Part shown: piece after piece, positions 25,427 to 35,905 of the stretch
How positions within the stretch are numbered: position 1 is the first letter of the stretch
Layout: every line of letters starts with the position of its first letter
Source of the DNA: Cytophagaceae bacterium
GTDB lineage: Bacteria > Bacteroidota > Bacteroidia > Flavobacteriales > Flavobacteriaceae
Assembly (NCBI GenBank): GCA_002710685.1
Contig: PALD01000069.1
Location: 212,154 to 276,153, forward strand
Length of the DNA stretch: 64,000 nt
Direction: 5' to 3'
Notes under the pieces: model-generated
Database searches by the model: none
The model's input: only the letters and a program-made list of their open reading frames with translations
What the model was told of the DNA's origin: nothing
Program-made: the position numbers and the translations under genes

Positions 25427-26917
25427 ATGAAGATAACTATATATTCAAAGATAACTTTGGGATTGTTTCTACTGATGATTACTTCTTGTCAATTGACAGA
25501 AGATTTAGATGAATTTAAACCATTATACTCATTACCCGCTGAGAGTGCTATTTCAGATCAGGTTTCTGCTGATTTAGCATTAGATGGAATGTATTCAGCA
25601 CTGAGAGGAGCTAGAAATTCTTTTTTGTATTATACAATGTTAGGAAGTATGTTGAGTGGTGTTGAATCAGGAGGGTATTTTGCCACCACTGTTGAAGACG
25701 TCAGCCTTTTAAATAACAATCCTGTTGCTGACGGTCCCGCATTGGGGGGAATATACACTAATCTGTACACTCTAATTAATAGGGCTAACTGGGTTATTGA
25801 AGGTGCTGCAAGGTTGTCAAGCTCAGATTTTATAGACCCAGATAGACAATCTGAAGTAATTAATGAAGCCAAGGCCATTCGTGCTCTAGGACATTTTTAT
25901 TTGTTGCGTACTTTTGGACAATTTTATGATGTATCTTCTAACTACGGTATTGTATTAAATTTAGCGCCTGCTAAAGATTCAAAACCAAGACCCAGGAATA
26001 CTGTGGCAGAATGTTATGATGCCATTCTTAGTGATTTAGACGATGCGATTGAAAATGCACCCGATTTGAGATATAAATATTATACTAATAAAACTTTTGC
26101 AAAGGGGCTTAAGGCAAAGGTTTTATTGTATATGGGTGATTATGGCAATGCTGCTTTCTTAGCTAAGGAAGTAATTGATAATTCAGGTCCTAAATTTCAA
26201 TTGGCAGCAAATTTTGAAGATTTATTTGATCATATCGGTAATACGGATTATCTAAATTCAGTTGAATCCCTATTTAATGTGTATGCAGATCTAGATGAGC
26301 CCATTGGAGGTAATTTTTGGAACGGTATTTATGCCCAGGTTTCAAATGAATATTATGATTTGGGTGATACGGGAAGTGTTACAATAAATGGACAAACAAT
26401 TAATTATGATGGGGGTAGAACAAATTTTATGCAGCAAGGAACACCGTATAGGCCGGGTTTTAACAGTAATTTTAAATTTATTCAAAGTGGCTCTTTATAT
26501 GTTTACGAGACAAGTTACCAATTGCGAATGGCAGAGATATATTTAATTTATGCTGAGGCTGATGCGCGCGCAATAAAAAATGTATCTCCAAGTGCATTAG
26601 CCGCATTAAATACAATTAGGATAAGGGCTGGAGCCACTAGCACTGGAAGTGATGGTTTTGAAACTTACCCTAGTAATATTTCATACGAAGAGCTATTAGA
26701 AGCTATTCGAATAGAAAAATTAATGGAACTGGCAACTGAAATGGGTGAAGATTGGTATGACCTAGTAAGATATGATTACGCTGACGGTTTTGGAAGTGGT
26801 TTCCAGGTTTCGGATGTAAAATCCACAGCAACGGATGCTGAAAAGTTTATTATGCCCATTCCAGCTACTTCGATAATAGCTGGGCAAAATATAGTTAAAC
26901 AAAATCCAGGCTATTAA
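25427..26917 (+). CDS. SusD/RagB-family substrate-binding lipoprotein, module 1
   Basis: 496 residues from the ATG at 25427, chosen over an upstream in-frame ATG at 25403 that lies inside susC, because it starts a proper lipoprotein signal (lipobox ITSC). SusD marks are SAISDQVSADLALDGMYSAL, EAKAIRALGHFYLLRTFGQF, YQLRMAEIYLIYAEADARA, ALNTIRIRAGA and the ending IVKQNPGY. The Leu/Ala-rich helices are TPR-like. The stop codon overlaps the start of the TlpA-like gene by one base. Confidence 0.95.
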   Translation: MKITIYSKITLGLFLLMITSCQLTEDLDEFKPLYSLPAESAISDQVSADLALDGMYSALRGARNSFLYYTMLGSMLSGVESGGYFATTVEDVSLLNNNPVADGPALGGIYTNLYTLINRANWVIEGAARLSSSDFIDPDRQSEVINEAKAIRALGHFYLLRTFGQFYDVSSNYGIVLNLAPAKDSKPRPRNTVAECYDAILSDLDDAIENAPDLRYKYYTNKTFAKGLKAKVLLYMGDYGNAAFLAKEVIDNSGPKFQLAANFEDLFDHIGNTDYLNSVESLFNVYADLDEPIGGNFWNGIYAQVSNEYYDLGDTGSVTINGQTINYDGGRTNFMQQGTPYRPGFNSNFKFIQSGSLYVYETSYQLRMAEIYLIYAEADARAIKNVSPSALAALNTIRIRAGATSTGSDGFETYPSNISYEELLEAIRIEKLMELATEMGEDWYDLVRYDYADGFGSGFQVSDVKSTATDAEKFIMPIPATSIIAGQNIVKQNPGY

Positions 26918-28341
26918 TGAAATCCTTTAAACCATTCCAAAAATATAAGATGATAAAATTAATACCCGCTTTTATCACTTTATTATTTGTGCTGTCCTGT
27001 AATAAAAAGCAGAATCAAACTGAAAATATAATACTGGAGGGACGTATAGAAAATAGTAAAGGGGGGACTGTTTTTGTTGAAGATCATGAGGGCTTAAAAA
27101 AATCAATTGAGCTTGATACTAGTGGATATTTTATTGATACTTTAAAACTTCAAGAATCTACATATTATATTAAATATAATAGATTTTCAGTACAATTATA
27201 TTTAAATAACAATTGTAAAATCAAATTAGCAGCAGATGCCAATAATTTCAGCAAGACACTTAAGCTAAATGGAGATTATACAGATGCTAATACTTATTTT
27301 GCACGTAAAGAAGTTATTAAATCAGACATTCATGATGAAAGAAAGGTTATATACGGTTTGAAAGAAGAGGATTTTTTAAAATTTGTGGATTCTGTAGATA
27401 ATGAATTACAAAATATTTTTGAGAGGGTTACTTCATTGCCTAAAAAATATAGAGAACTAGAAAATAATTCGATTGACAATTATGTTCAAAATCTTATTAA
27501 TGATTACCCGTATTATCATCCTCGGGTTATAAAAGATTCAACTTATGTAACTTCGGTTTATTTTAATCAGCACATTATTGATAATAAGTTTGATAATGTA
27601 AAAGACTATTTTTATTCAGATGATTACTTTAATAGTTCGTTTACAGAAGTCATGAGAAAGTCATCAGAACTATTGCGAAATGGTCATGCTCTTAATCAAA
27701 GATTTGCTGAGCTTGATTTTATATCAAGTGTAAAAAACGATACAATTAGAGAAAATTTATTGTATCGTTTTGCAGAGATGGGTTTATCTGTATTGAAAAG
27801 TAATAAAAAAGAATTTTTTGAAAAATATCTAAAACTTAGCAACGACGATAACTACAAAGAGAAGATAGGTGAAGTTTATAAGTCAGCAACACGTTTATAT
27901 CCAGGGAATTATTCTCCAAATTTTGAAAATTATTTAAATTATAATGGAGGGTCAACTTCACTTGATGATCTAAAGGGAAAGTATGTTTATATCGATATAT
28001 GGGCCACGTGGTGTGGACCTTGTATGATTCAAATACCATATTTAAAAGAGTTTGAATCAAAATATGAAAATTGTAATATTGAATTTGTCAGTATTTCGAT
28101 TGATAATGTTTCAGATTATAATAAGTGGAATAAGATGATTGCTGAGAAAGAAATGAAAGGCATTCAACTTTTGTCAGACAATGATTTCAATTCTCAGTTT
28201 ATACTGGATTACCAAGTTCAAAATCAAGGCATTCCTTATTTTATACTATTAGACCCTAAAAGCAAAATAATAATGGCCCCAGCCCCACGTCCTTCACAAA
28301 AGGAGGAACTTGCAAATTTATTTGATGGATTAAATTTATAA
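26917..28341 (+). CDS. TlpA-like thioredoxin-fold lipoprotein, module 1
   Basis: 474 residues from the first ATG. The ATG at 26950 (residue 12) gives a cleaner lipoprotein signal (FVLSC) and may be the true start. The N-terminal part (about 35-125 of the longer form) is a DUF4369-like beta domain (ILEGRIENSKGGTVFVEDHEG). A long charged helical section follows. The C-terminal 140 residues are a TlpA/ResA-type thioredoxin domain with IDIWATWCGPCMIQIPYL and a cis-Pro before Tyr (QGIPYF). WCGPC is the redox pair. It reduces or isomerises disulfides in the periplasm, presumably drawing electrons from the DsbD homologue at 31.6 kb. Overlaps the susD stop by one base, so co-expressed. Strikingly AT-rich by eye. 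Confidence 0.9.
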   Translation: MKSFKPFQKYKMIKLIPAFITLLFVLSCNKKQNQTENIILEGRIENSKGGTVFVEDHEGLKKSIELDTSGYFIDTLKLQESTYYIKYNRFSVQLYLNNNCKIKLAADANNFSKTLKLNGDYTDANTYFARKEVIKSDIHDERKVIYGLKEEDFLKFVDSVDNELQNIFERVTSLPKKYRELENNSIDNYVQNLINDYPYYHPRVIKDSTYVTSVYFNQHIIDNKFDNVKDYFYSDDYFNSSFTEVMRKSSELLRNGHALNQRFAELDFISSVKNDTIRENLLYRFAEMGLSVLKSNKKEFFEKYLKLSNDDNYKEKIGEVYKSATRLYPGNYSPNFENYLNYNGGSTSLDDLKGKYVYIDIWATWCGPCMIQIPYLKEFESKYENCNIEFVSISIDNVSDYNKWNKMIAEKEMKGIQLLSDNDFNSQFILDYQVQNQGIPYFILLDPKSKIIMAPAPRPSQKEELANLFDGLNL

Positions 28342-28547
28342 TTTCCTATTATGTTTCTCATGTCTTGTATTGAGTAAAATCAAAAATTAAAGACCCGTAG
28401 GATTTAAAATATTCAGAACATAGCCACTAAGCTTAAAATTTTAACATTATCGCATAAGGGTTTTTCCTTATGAGCACGTCGTATCAATACTAAAAATTCT
28501 GCAAAGATTCATTTGGATTAGCCACCACTACATCTGCGCATAAATAT

Positions 28548-28571
28548 TTGGGGGGATAAAATTCCCCCCAA
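28548..28571 (+). other. G6/C6 hairpin in the leader of the M16 peptidase gene
   Basis: TTGGGGGGA (28548-28556) pairs with TCCCCCCAA (28563-28571) around a TAAAAT loop, 18 bases upstream of the peptidase ATG. No T run follows. A weaker hairpin CATAAGG/CCTTATG (28453-28459 and 28466-28472) lies upstream in the same 248-bp gap. It may protect the mRNA end or tune translation. Confidence 0.6.
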
Positions 28572-28589
28572 CTACTAAAATAAATAATA

Positions 28590-31415
28590 ATGAACTTCAA
28601 TCACACACTTTGCTGTGCTTTCTTACTGATGATGGTAGGCTTAAAAAGTACAGGTCAGACAATAGATTACACTAAACCGTTACCTATTGATACATCTTAT
28701 AATAAAGGTGTTTTACCCAATGGTATGACGTACTATATCAAGCATACAGATGTTGTTAAAAATGCAGCCAGTTATTATATAATACAGAATGTAGGATCAA
28801 TTTTAGAAAACGACGACCAGCAGGGCTTGGCACATTTTCTGGAGCATATGGCATTCAATGGAACTGAAAATTTTCCAGGTAAAGGAGTACTTAATACCCT
28901 TCAAAAACATGGTGCAATTTTTGGCAAGGATATCAATGCCTATACAAGTTTTGATGAGACTGTATATAACATGAATAATATACCGGTAAAAGATGGATTG
29001 ATAGATACATGTCTAACCGTCTTGAAAGACTGGTCCAATTATCTTTTATTGACAGATGAAGAAATTGATGCTGAGAGGGGGGTAATTAAGGAAGAATGGC
29101 GTACACGTCAATCAGGTTCATCGAGACTGTTTGATAAATCCATGCCCGTAATCTATAATAATTCACAATACGCAAAGCGGTTACCTATTGGAAAAATGGA
29201 CATCGTTGAAAATTTTGATTATAACACCCTTCGGGATTTTTATCATGACTGGTATAGAACAGATCTTCAAGCTATTGTGGTTATAGGAGATATTGAACCT
29301 GAAGAAGTAGAAAACAAGATCAAGGATATGTTTTCCTCAATTCCAGCCGTTGAGCACCCTAAGAAAAGATTTGTAGTTGATATTCCTGTAAACGATACAC
29401 CTGAAATTTCATATAATTTGGGCCTTGACCCAGAAGTTTCCACATCTACTATACAAATGGGTATACGTCACAACAATGTTCATCCTGAGAATACTGTGGG
29501 AGATTTAAAAAAATCGCTTATGGAAGATATGGTGACTAAAATGCTCTCCACGAGAATTGGTGAAAAGAGTGAAGATCCTGAGTCCAATTTTCTTTTCGGA
29601 GGTGTGAGTTATGGTAACCTTTCAAGAACATCAAATGCGTTTAATATATATGTAACACCAAAAATCAATAAACAAAGAGACGCTTTCGCGGAAGTACTCA
29701 CCGAGGTTGTACGGGCAGTTAAATTCGGTTTTGTCCAACCAGAACTTGACAGGGCCATTTCTGAAATCAATAACACCTATGAAAATAGCATCGCGAAAAA
29801 AAATGACCAGCCTCATCGTTACATAGAATATAAAATCCAGCAGGATTTTCTGCAGCACAACGTGGTGACAGATGTTGAAAAAGAATATGACCTAGCCAAA
29901 AAAATTCTATCCACCATAACCCTGGATAATCTTCACAATACTATCCAGAATATGTATATAAAAAACAATAGATTTATAAATGTAACGGGAGTTGAAGGTC
30001 AAGAAAACCTGAGTAAGGAAGATGCTGTAAAAATCATAAATGATATAGAAGATGGCAAATCATTAACCCCATATACAGATAATCTGGAAGGTAAAAACCT
30101 AATATCCAATATGGATATTAATGCGGGCAAAATCCTAAAAACAGATATCAATGAACAGGTAAGTGCCACAACATATACATTAAGCAATGGCCTTAAGGTT
30201 CATTATAGGTTTGTAGATGAGCAAAAGGATAATGTGAGCCTTTTGGCCATAAGTAAAGGGGGCATGTCCCTTGTTGCTGATGAAGATGTACCATCTGCAA
30301 GGCTTATAAGCGATATGATGTATTTATCAGGTATAGGAAATTACTCATCATCTGAATTAAAGAAACTCCTATCAGGTAAGACAGCTAGGGTTTCATCAAG
30401 TCTCGGGGATATCAATGAAACCATAAGCGGGTCTTCAAGCACTAAGGATGTTGAGACCATGCTACAACTTATGTATGTCCATTTTTTGAAACCGCGCTTT
30501 GATCAAGATGCCTTTAGTATTTTAAAAAACAATGTAGACAACTATATATTAAGAAAGAGCAAGAATATTGGAGCCAGGATGCAGGATAGCCTCACTGCTA
30601 CGGTATACGGTAAAAACAATCCGCGTAACAGGATATTTGATAATACATTTGCGAGTGAGGTCAACCTTAATACAATGCAGTCAGTTTATAAATCACGATT
30701 TGAAAACCCAGCTGATTTTGATTTTTACATTGTGGGTGATTTAAAAGATGAAGCTCTTAAACCTCTTCTTGAAAAATATGTCGCGAGTCTACCTACTAAC
30801 GGCCCAACGGAAAACTATAAGAAAAATCAAGCAAAATGGATTACGGCCCATATCGATGAAGATATTTATATAGATATGGAAAATCCTAAATCTTCCGTAA
30901 ATATCCAGTATAAAAAAGAACTTCCATATTCACCGGCAAATAGTTTGTACACAGATGCATTGGGAGATATTATGCAATTACGCATAACAGAAACTGTCAG
31001 GGAGTCAGAAGGGGGAGCCTATAGTCCCAGGGCAGGGGCATACCTCTCAAGAGAACCGCTTTCGGAAATTACATTCTATGCAAGTTTTGATTGTAATCCT
31101 GACCTTGCTGATAAATTGGCTGAAATCGTTGAAAATGAACTAAAAAAGATTGCAAATGGAGAGATAAAAGAAGATGATCTTGATAAGACCAGGACCAATT
31201 TTTTAAAGGAAAGGGAGCAAGCAAAAGATGAAAATGCATATTATATGAGCTTAATATCCACTTATTTTCGTTATGACGAAAACATTGAAGACCCCAAGAA
31301 CTTTGTTGAGATTGTCAATTCAATGTCTAAAGATGATATCCAGGATATAGCAAGACAAATTTTAAGTGATTCTAGATCTTACCAGGTGATTTTTAAGCCT
31401 GAAAGCAAGAATTGA
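28590..31415 (+). CDS. Periplasmic M16-family (insulinase/pitrilysin-like) zinc peptidase
   Basis: 941 residues, a full two-half M16B-type fused protein. Signal peptide (about 1-23). The inverted zinc motif HxxEH is at 82-86 (HFLEHMAFNG), with the downstream Glu ligand in the ERGVIKEEW segment near 162-169. SNGLKVHYRFVD at about 530 starts the second, catalytically silent half, with FRYDENIEDP near the end. M16 enzymes enclose and cut unfolded peptides of roughly 10-70 residues. Between a SusCD-TlpA operon and a DsbD gene, it would suit degradation of imported peptides whose disulfides have first been reduced. Confidence 0.93.
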   Translation: MNFNHTLCCAFLLMMVGLKSTGQTIDYTKPLPIDTSYNKGVLPNGMTYYIKHTDVVKNAASYYIIQNVGSILENDDQQGLAHFLEHMAFNGTENFPGKGVLNTLQKHGAIFGKDINAYTSFDETVYNMNNIPVKDGLIDTCLTVLKDWSNYLLLTDEEIDAERGVIKEEWRTRQSGSSRLFDKSMPVIYNNSQYAKRLPIGKMDIVENFDYNTLRDFYHDWYRTDLQAIVVIGDIEPEEVENKIKDMFSSIPAVEHPKKRFVVDIPVNDTPEISYNLGLDPEVSTSTIQMGIRHNNVHPENTVGDLKKSLMEDMVTKMLSTRIGEKSEDPESNFLFGGVSYGNLSRTSNAFNIYVTPKINKQRDAFAEVLTEVVRAVKFGFVQPELDRAISEINNTYENSIAKKNDQPHRYIEYKIQQDFLQHNVVTDVEKEYDLAKKILSTITLDNLHNTIQNMYIKNNRFINVTGVEGQENLSKEDAVKIINDIEDGKSLTPYTDNLEGKNLISNMDINAGKILKTDINEQVSATTYTLSNGLKVHYRFVDEQKDNVSLLAISKGGMSLVADEDVPSARLISDMMYLSGIGNYSSSELKKLLSGKTARVSSSLGDINETISGSSSTKDVETMLQLMYVHFLKPRFDQDAFSILKNNVDNYILRKSKNIGARMQDSLTATVYGKNNPRNRIFDNTFASEVNLNTMQSVYKSRFENPADFDFYIVGDLKDEALKPLLEKYVASLPTNGPTENYKKNQAKWITAHIDEDIYIDMENPKSSVNIQYKKELPYSPANSLYTDALGDIMQLRITETVRESEGGAYSPRAGAYLSREPLSEITFYASFDCNPDLADKLAEIVENELKKIANGEIKEDDLDKTRTNFLKEREQAKDENAYYMSLISTYFRYDENIEDPKNFVEIVNSMSKDDIQDIARQILSDSRSYQVIFKPESKN

Positions 31416-31578
31416 TTTAAAAATAAGGAAAGTTCTACCTAAATCTTGAGTCCTTAAAACCAAGATAATCCTTTCATAAAGAGTTTCAACCTGTGATAAC
31501 TGAACTGAAACCATCGTAGTCACAATTTGGGATTCACTGGGGTTATAATTCCTATAGATTACATTAATACCTTTTAAA

Positions 31579-33687
31579 ATGGTTAAAAAATTTATCTTCT
31601 GTGCCATCAGCATGTTGCTGTTATCAATTTCGCTCAATGCTCAGATTCTTGATCCAGTAAGCTGGAAAACAAGTCTGGAAAAACTGGATAATTCTACCTA
31701 TTACCTTGTAATCCGGGCAGATATTGATCCAGGATGGCACCTATACTCACAAAAGGAATATGATGATGGGCCAGTGTCTACTAATTTTTCATTTTCACAA
31801 ACGGAAGATTATGAACTCATGGGCAACACTGAAGAATCTGTACCTATAGAAAAATATGAGGAAACATTTAAAATGAATCTGCAATATTTTATGGATAGTG
31901 CTATTTTTAAACAGAAGATAAAAATCAAGGATTCAAATATCAAAGAGGTTATTGGTGAGGTCTTCTATATGGTTTGTGATGACAATCAGTGCCTTCCCCC
32001 ATCGTATGTGGATTTGAATTTTACTTTTGATTCTCAGCAGGTAAGTGTTAAAAGTGCAGAGGATGAGGTGTCAACAGTTGAAGATGTAAAAGCTTCGGGC
32101 AGCAAAACCAAATTGGTTGACAAGACTCACGATAAGGATACTGCTGTTGAAGAACAGCTAATATTAAGTAATACCATAGATTCGACCGAAGCAGAAGTTG
32201 AGGTTATCGTTGATGCTACAGCTTCAAAAAGCATGAACACAAAAAAAAATGCAGTTGAACATCAGGATGATAAAAGAAGCTTATGGACTATTTTTATCAT
32301 CGCCTTTATCTCAGGGTTCGCTGCTCTTTTAACTCCTTGTGTTTTCCCAATGATACCCATGACGGTGAGCTATTTTACTAAGCAGAGTAAGTCAAAGGCG
32401 CAAGGCATACGCAATGCCGTTATATATGGTGTTGCCATTATTGTCATATATGTTTTTTTAGGTGCAATTGTGACTTGGGTATTTGGGGCTGATGCCCTCA
32501 ACGCACTTTCAACAAATGTATGGTTCAATCTGTTATTTTTTGTTCTTATTGTCATATTTGCCTGCTCATTCTTAGGCGCATTTGAGATAGTACTGCCACA
32601 TTCTTGGGCAAATAAGGTAGATCGACAGGCAGATCGCAATGGTATTATAGGTATATTCTTCATGGCACTTGCATTGGCAATTGTGTCCTTTTCATGTACG
32701 GGGCCTATAGTGGGCACACTCTTGGTTGAAGCTGCCTCAAAAGGGGGTATTGCACCATTTATCGGGATGTTTGGTTTTTCACTTGCCCTTGCGCTTCCAT
32801 TTGCTCTTTTTGCCGCATTTCCGGGGTGGATGAACAGTCTTCCTAAATCTGGCGGTTGGCTCAATACGGTAAAAGTTGTTTTGGGTTTCTTTGAATTGGC
32901 TTTGGCATTTAAATTTCTTTCTAATGCAGATTTGGTACTTCAACTTCATCTATTGGAAAGAGAAGTCTTCCTGGCCATCTGGATAGCAATATTTGGAGTA
33001 CTTGGCCTGTACTTGTTGGGTAAGATTAGACTTCCTCATGATAGTTCATTGGCACACATCTCCGTAGGAAGGTTATCTTTGGGATTAGTCGTACTCGCAT
33101 TTACAATCTATTTGATTCCAGGGCTCTGGGGAGCACCACTTCAGCTAATTAGCGGTTTTCCACCCCCACAGCAATATTCTGAGTCTCCTAATGGTTTGGG
33201 AGGTGGGGGTATAAGTCTTACAAGTGAGCAAATCCTGCCTCGAGGGGCAGAACTCGGTCCCCATGATATCTCATCATTCAAGGACTATAAAGCAGGATTG
33301 GCGTACGCCAAAAAAATAAACAAACCCGTTCTTCTTGATTTTACTGGATACGCCTGTGTAAACTGCCGTAAGATGGAAGAGCGTGTATGGTCTGACCCGC
33401 ATGTACTGCAAATATTAAAAGAAGAGGTTGTGCTCATATCCCTGTATGTTGATGACAAGAGAAAATTACCCGAAGGGGAACAATATGTTTCTGAAACCAC
33501 AGGCAAGAAGATAAAGACAACAGGTAATAAATGGAGCGATTTCCAGATTAAAAAATATGCGGCCAATGCTCAACCTTTTTATGTGATTGTAAACCCAGAT
33601 GGTGAGGATTTGATCAACCCCGTAGGTTATACGCCAGATATTGAGGAATATGCACAATGGCTCAGGGATGGAATTGATAATTTTTAA
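31579..33687 (+). CDS. dsbD: Thiol:disulfide interchange protein DsbD, full length
   Basis: 702 residues. Signal peptide, then an N-terminal DsbD-alpha immunoglobulin-like domain (about 20-160) with the Cys pair in CDDNQC. An acidic linker (about 160-235) leads to a membrane domain of eight spans with conserved Cys in [15 protein letters not shown] and [12 protein letters not shown]. The C-terminal thioredoxin-like domain has [15 protein letters not shown] (CxxC). Every redox Cys of the electron relay is present. DsbD takes electrons from cytoplasmic thioredoxin and passes them to periplasmic reductases, here presumably the TlpA-like proteins in modules 1 and 2. The next gene starts 3 bp after its stop. 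Confidence 0.94.
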   Translation: MVKKFIFCAISMLLLSISLNAQILDPVSWKTSLEKLDNSTYYLVIRADIDPGWHLYSQKEYDDGPVSTNFSFSQTEDYELMGNTEESVPIEKYEETFKMNLQYFMDSAIFKQKIKIKDSNIKEVIGEVFYMVCDDNQCLPPSYVDLNFTFDSQQVSVKSAEDEVSTVEDVKASGSKTKLVDKTHDKDTAVEEQLILSNTIDSTEAEVEVIVDATASKSMNTKKNAVEHQDDKRSLWTIFIIAFISGFAALLTPCVFPMIPMTVSYFTKQSKSKAQGIRNAVIYGVAIIVIYVFLGAIVTWVFGADALNALSTNVWFNLLFFVLIVIFACSFLGAFEIVLPHSWANKVDRQADRNGIIGIFFMALALAIVSFSCTGPIVGTLLVEAASKGGIAPFIGMFGFSLALALPFALFAAFPGWMNSLPKSGGWLNTVKVVLGFFELALAFKFLSNADLVLQLHLLEREVFLAIWIAIFGVLGLYLLGKIRLPHDSSLAHISVGRLSLGLVVLAFTIYLIPGLWGAPLQLISGFPPPQQYSESPNGLGGGGISLTSEQILPRGAELGPHDISSFKDYKAGLAYAKKINKPVLLDFTGYACVNCRKMEERVWSDPHVLQILKEEVVLISLYVDDKRKLPEGEQYVSETTGKKIKTTGNKWSDFQIKKYAANAQPFYVIVNPDGEDLINPVGYTPDIEEYAQWLRDGIDNF

Positions 33688-33690
33688 AAT

Positions 33691-35178
33691 ATGGAGATGG
33701 ATGATTTAATTGATGCAAAACTTGAAGCATATTTTGACAGGTTTCGTGAGAGGACGATAGGGGAAGATACCTATTTTGAAAACAGGTATGGCAAGCACCG
33801 TATCCTATATGCAGATTACATTGCAAGCGGCAGGTTATATCACCCTATTGAAGATAGAATCCAAAAGGAAATAGCGCCCTTCATGGCCAATACCCACTCA
33901 TATTCAAGTGAGACTGGCCATAGGACAACACTAGCTTATACGGCGGCAAGAAAAATTATCAAAGCGCATGTTAAAGCCTCACCAGATGATGTCTTGGTAA
34001 CCACGGGAACAGGGATGACGGGTTCACTGGCCAGACTGTTGAGAATTATGTCGCTTCCGCGAAAAGATGAAAACCTCAATCCACTCAAAATTCAAGAGAG
34101 GCCTGTCATCTTCATTTCTCATATGGAACATCACTCTCATCATGTTCCATGGATGGAACTGGATGCAGATGTGGTCATCTTACCTCCAGGAAAAAACTAT
34201 TTGGTCGACCCTAAAATGCTTGAAAGTGCGCTCAAGGGATATGAAGACAGAAAATTAAAGATAGGGGCCTTTACGGCATGTTCCAACGTTACAGGTGCTA
34301 TCACGGGCTATCATGACCTGGCCAAAATCATGCACGCACACAGGGGGCTCTGTTTTGTTGATTTTGCTGCTTCTGCACCATATGTTGATATTGATATGCA
34401 TCCTAAAGATCCCGGGATGAAACTGGACGCTATATATTTCTCTCCACATAAATTTCTGGGAGGCCCAGGCTCGTGTGGCGTCCTTGTATTTGACAAAAAA
34501 CTCTATACTTCAGCAATGCCTGAAAATCCTGGAGGGGGAAACGTAAAATGGACGAATCCTTATGGTGGATTTAATTATCACCCTTCTCCAGAAATACGTG
34601 AAGATGGAGGCACCCCCGGTATCCTTCAAGTCATGCGTGCTGCTTTAGCCATCAGGCTTAAGGAAACCATGACCATTGAAAAAATGGAGCAAAGGGAATC
34701 TGAACTCCTTCAGCTTTTCTTTAGTAGGGTATCTTCAATCAAAAGTTTTGAATTGATAGGAGATACCAGTTCAAAACGTATAGGGAGTATTTCATTTAAC
34801 CTCAAGGGGCTCCACTATAATCTAGTGGTTAGATTGCTCAATGATAGGTTTGGTATCCAGGCAAGGGGGGGGTGGTCATGTGCCAGTACCTTTGCGCAAT
34901 ATTATTTTGCTTTAAGCAAAAGTGATGCAGAGCTTTTGTGTAAGCGTATAGATGAAGGAAATTTTACAGGAAAACCAGGATGGGTAAGGATATCGCTGCA
35001 TCCCATAATGAAAGATGAGGAGGTCTGTTTTATAATTAATGCTTTGTCTGAAATTGAAAGTAAAGGAGACGACTGGGGGAAGGAGTATAGGTATAATAAG
35101 AACAACAATGAATTTGAGCCATTGGGAGATAGGGATAAGATTAATTTGCATGGCCTGTTTAATCTTGATACGCACTAA
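33691..35178 (+). CDS. Class V PLP enzyme, cysteine desulfurase-like
   Basis: 495 residues. PLP-binding residues are visible: TGTGMTGSLARLL (phosphate loop), MEHHSHHVPWMEL, VDFAASAP (Asp to the pyridine N) and YFSPHKFLGGPGSCGVL with the Schiff-base Lys. RGGWSCAST lies where cysteine desulfurases carry their catalytic Cys in a flexible loop. About 90 residues longer than SufS/NifS, mostly at the N-terminus and in GGGNVKWTNPYGGFNYHPSP. No signal peptide, so it is cytoplasmic. It follows dsbD after 3 bp. A cytoplasmic enzyme that removes sulfur from a cysteine-like substrate would fit the thiol theme; a selenocysteine lyase or kynureninase-like reaction cannot be excluded. Confidence 0.82.
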   Translation: MEMDDLIDAKLEAYFDRFRERTIGEDTYFENRYGKHRILYADYIASGRLYHPIEDRIQKEIAPFMANTHSYSSETGHRTTLAYTAARKIIKAHVKASPDDVLVTTGTGMTGSLARLLRIMSLPRKDENLNPLKIQERPVIFISHMEHHSHHVPWMELDADVVILPPGKNYLVDPKMLESALKGYEDRKLKIGAFTACSNVTGAITGYHDLAKIMHAHRGLCFVDFAASAPYVDIDMHPKDPGMKLDAIYFSPHKFLGGPGSCGVLVFDKKLYTSAMPENPGGGNVKWTNPYGGFNYHPSPEIREDGGTPGILQVMRAALAIRLKETMTIEKMEQRESELLQLFFSRVSSIKSFELIGDTSSKRIGSISFNLKGLHYNLVVRLLNDRFGIQARGGWSCASTFAQYYFALSKSDAELLCKRIDEGNFTGKPGWVRISLHPIMKDEEVCFIINALSEIESKGDDWGKEYRYNKNNNEFEPLGDRDKINLHGLFNLDTH

Positions 35179-35225
35179 ATATCAATGTATAGATGTTCCT
35201 TCTCTTTAGATACTATTTTATTGAA

Positions 35226-35786
35226 TTAAAAATTTTTAAAGAGTAAGAACAAGAGCAGGCCATCATCTTCAAATGCCTCCCGTATTTTTTGAAAAGCCAA
35301 TCGCATCTGGGTCTCTACCGTTTTTACCGATATCCCCAATACCTCGGCGATTTCACGATACTTCATATTATCCCTTTTGCTCATAAGAAGTATTTCCCTG
35401 CGTTTTGGTGGCAATGCATCAATTTCCTTTTGGAGTTTTTTAATCTTTTGGTTAAGCATGTCAGTATCATCAAACCCAAGGGATAAAGCTTCATACTTTA
35501 GTTGGTCAAATGCCTTATCCTTTCTTTTTGCCTGTCGTTGACTGTCAATAAATGAGTTGTAAACTGCCCTGTAGAGATAGGATTTTATGTTTTGGTTGAT
35601 CTGAATATTTCTTTTTTTCTCCCAAAGGTCTACAAATACCTGTTGAACTATATCCCTTGAAGTCTCAATATCCCTTGTATATTGTAAAGAAAAACTACAG
35701 AGGGGGTCATAGAGACGATTGTAAAGATCTCTTAAGGCATACTCATCTCCGTTTTTAAGCCTGGTCCATATTTGATTATAATCCAT
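35226..35786 (-). CDS. ECF sigma factor (FecI-like), module 2
   Basis: 186 residues. Region 2: LYNRLYDPLCSFSLQYTRD and TSRDIVQQVFVDLWEKKR. Region 4: LPPKRREILLMSKRDNMKYREIAEVLGISVKTVETQMRLAFQKIREAF. It is clearly a paralogue of the sigma factor at 20.1 kb: both end region 4 with the KTVE(A/T)QMR(I/L)AFQKIRE segment. Divergent from fecR with 119 bp between the start codons. ATG at 35786. Confidence 0.95.
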   Translation of the reverse strand: MDYNQIWTRLKNGDEYALRDLYNRLYDPLCSFSLQYTRDIETSRDIVQQVFVDLWEKKRNIQINQNIKSYLYRAVYNSFIDSQRQAKRKDKAFDQLKYEALSLGFDDTDMLNQKIKKLQKEIDALPPKRREILLMSKRDNMKYREIAEVLGISVKTVETQMRLAFQKIREAFEDDGLLLFLLFKNF

Positions 35787-35905
35787 TAAAAAGATTCCGC
35801 GTTAGAGGGTATAAATATCATTAAATTTTTCTTAAGAAAACATTAAGGGTATTTAAGAACTTTAGCGTCATAACACCAAATCGCATATAATAATGCATTG
35901 ATTTC

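Noticed and set aside
32370..32864. 164-codon minus-strand open frame
   Set aside because: It is antisense to the membrane domain of DsbD, a common source of long false frames.
35205..35212. A seventh copy of the regulon operator upstream of the module 2 sigma factor region
   Set aside because: Only a single CTTTAGA half-site is present with no partner at 11 bp and no -7 element at the expected distance.
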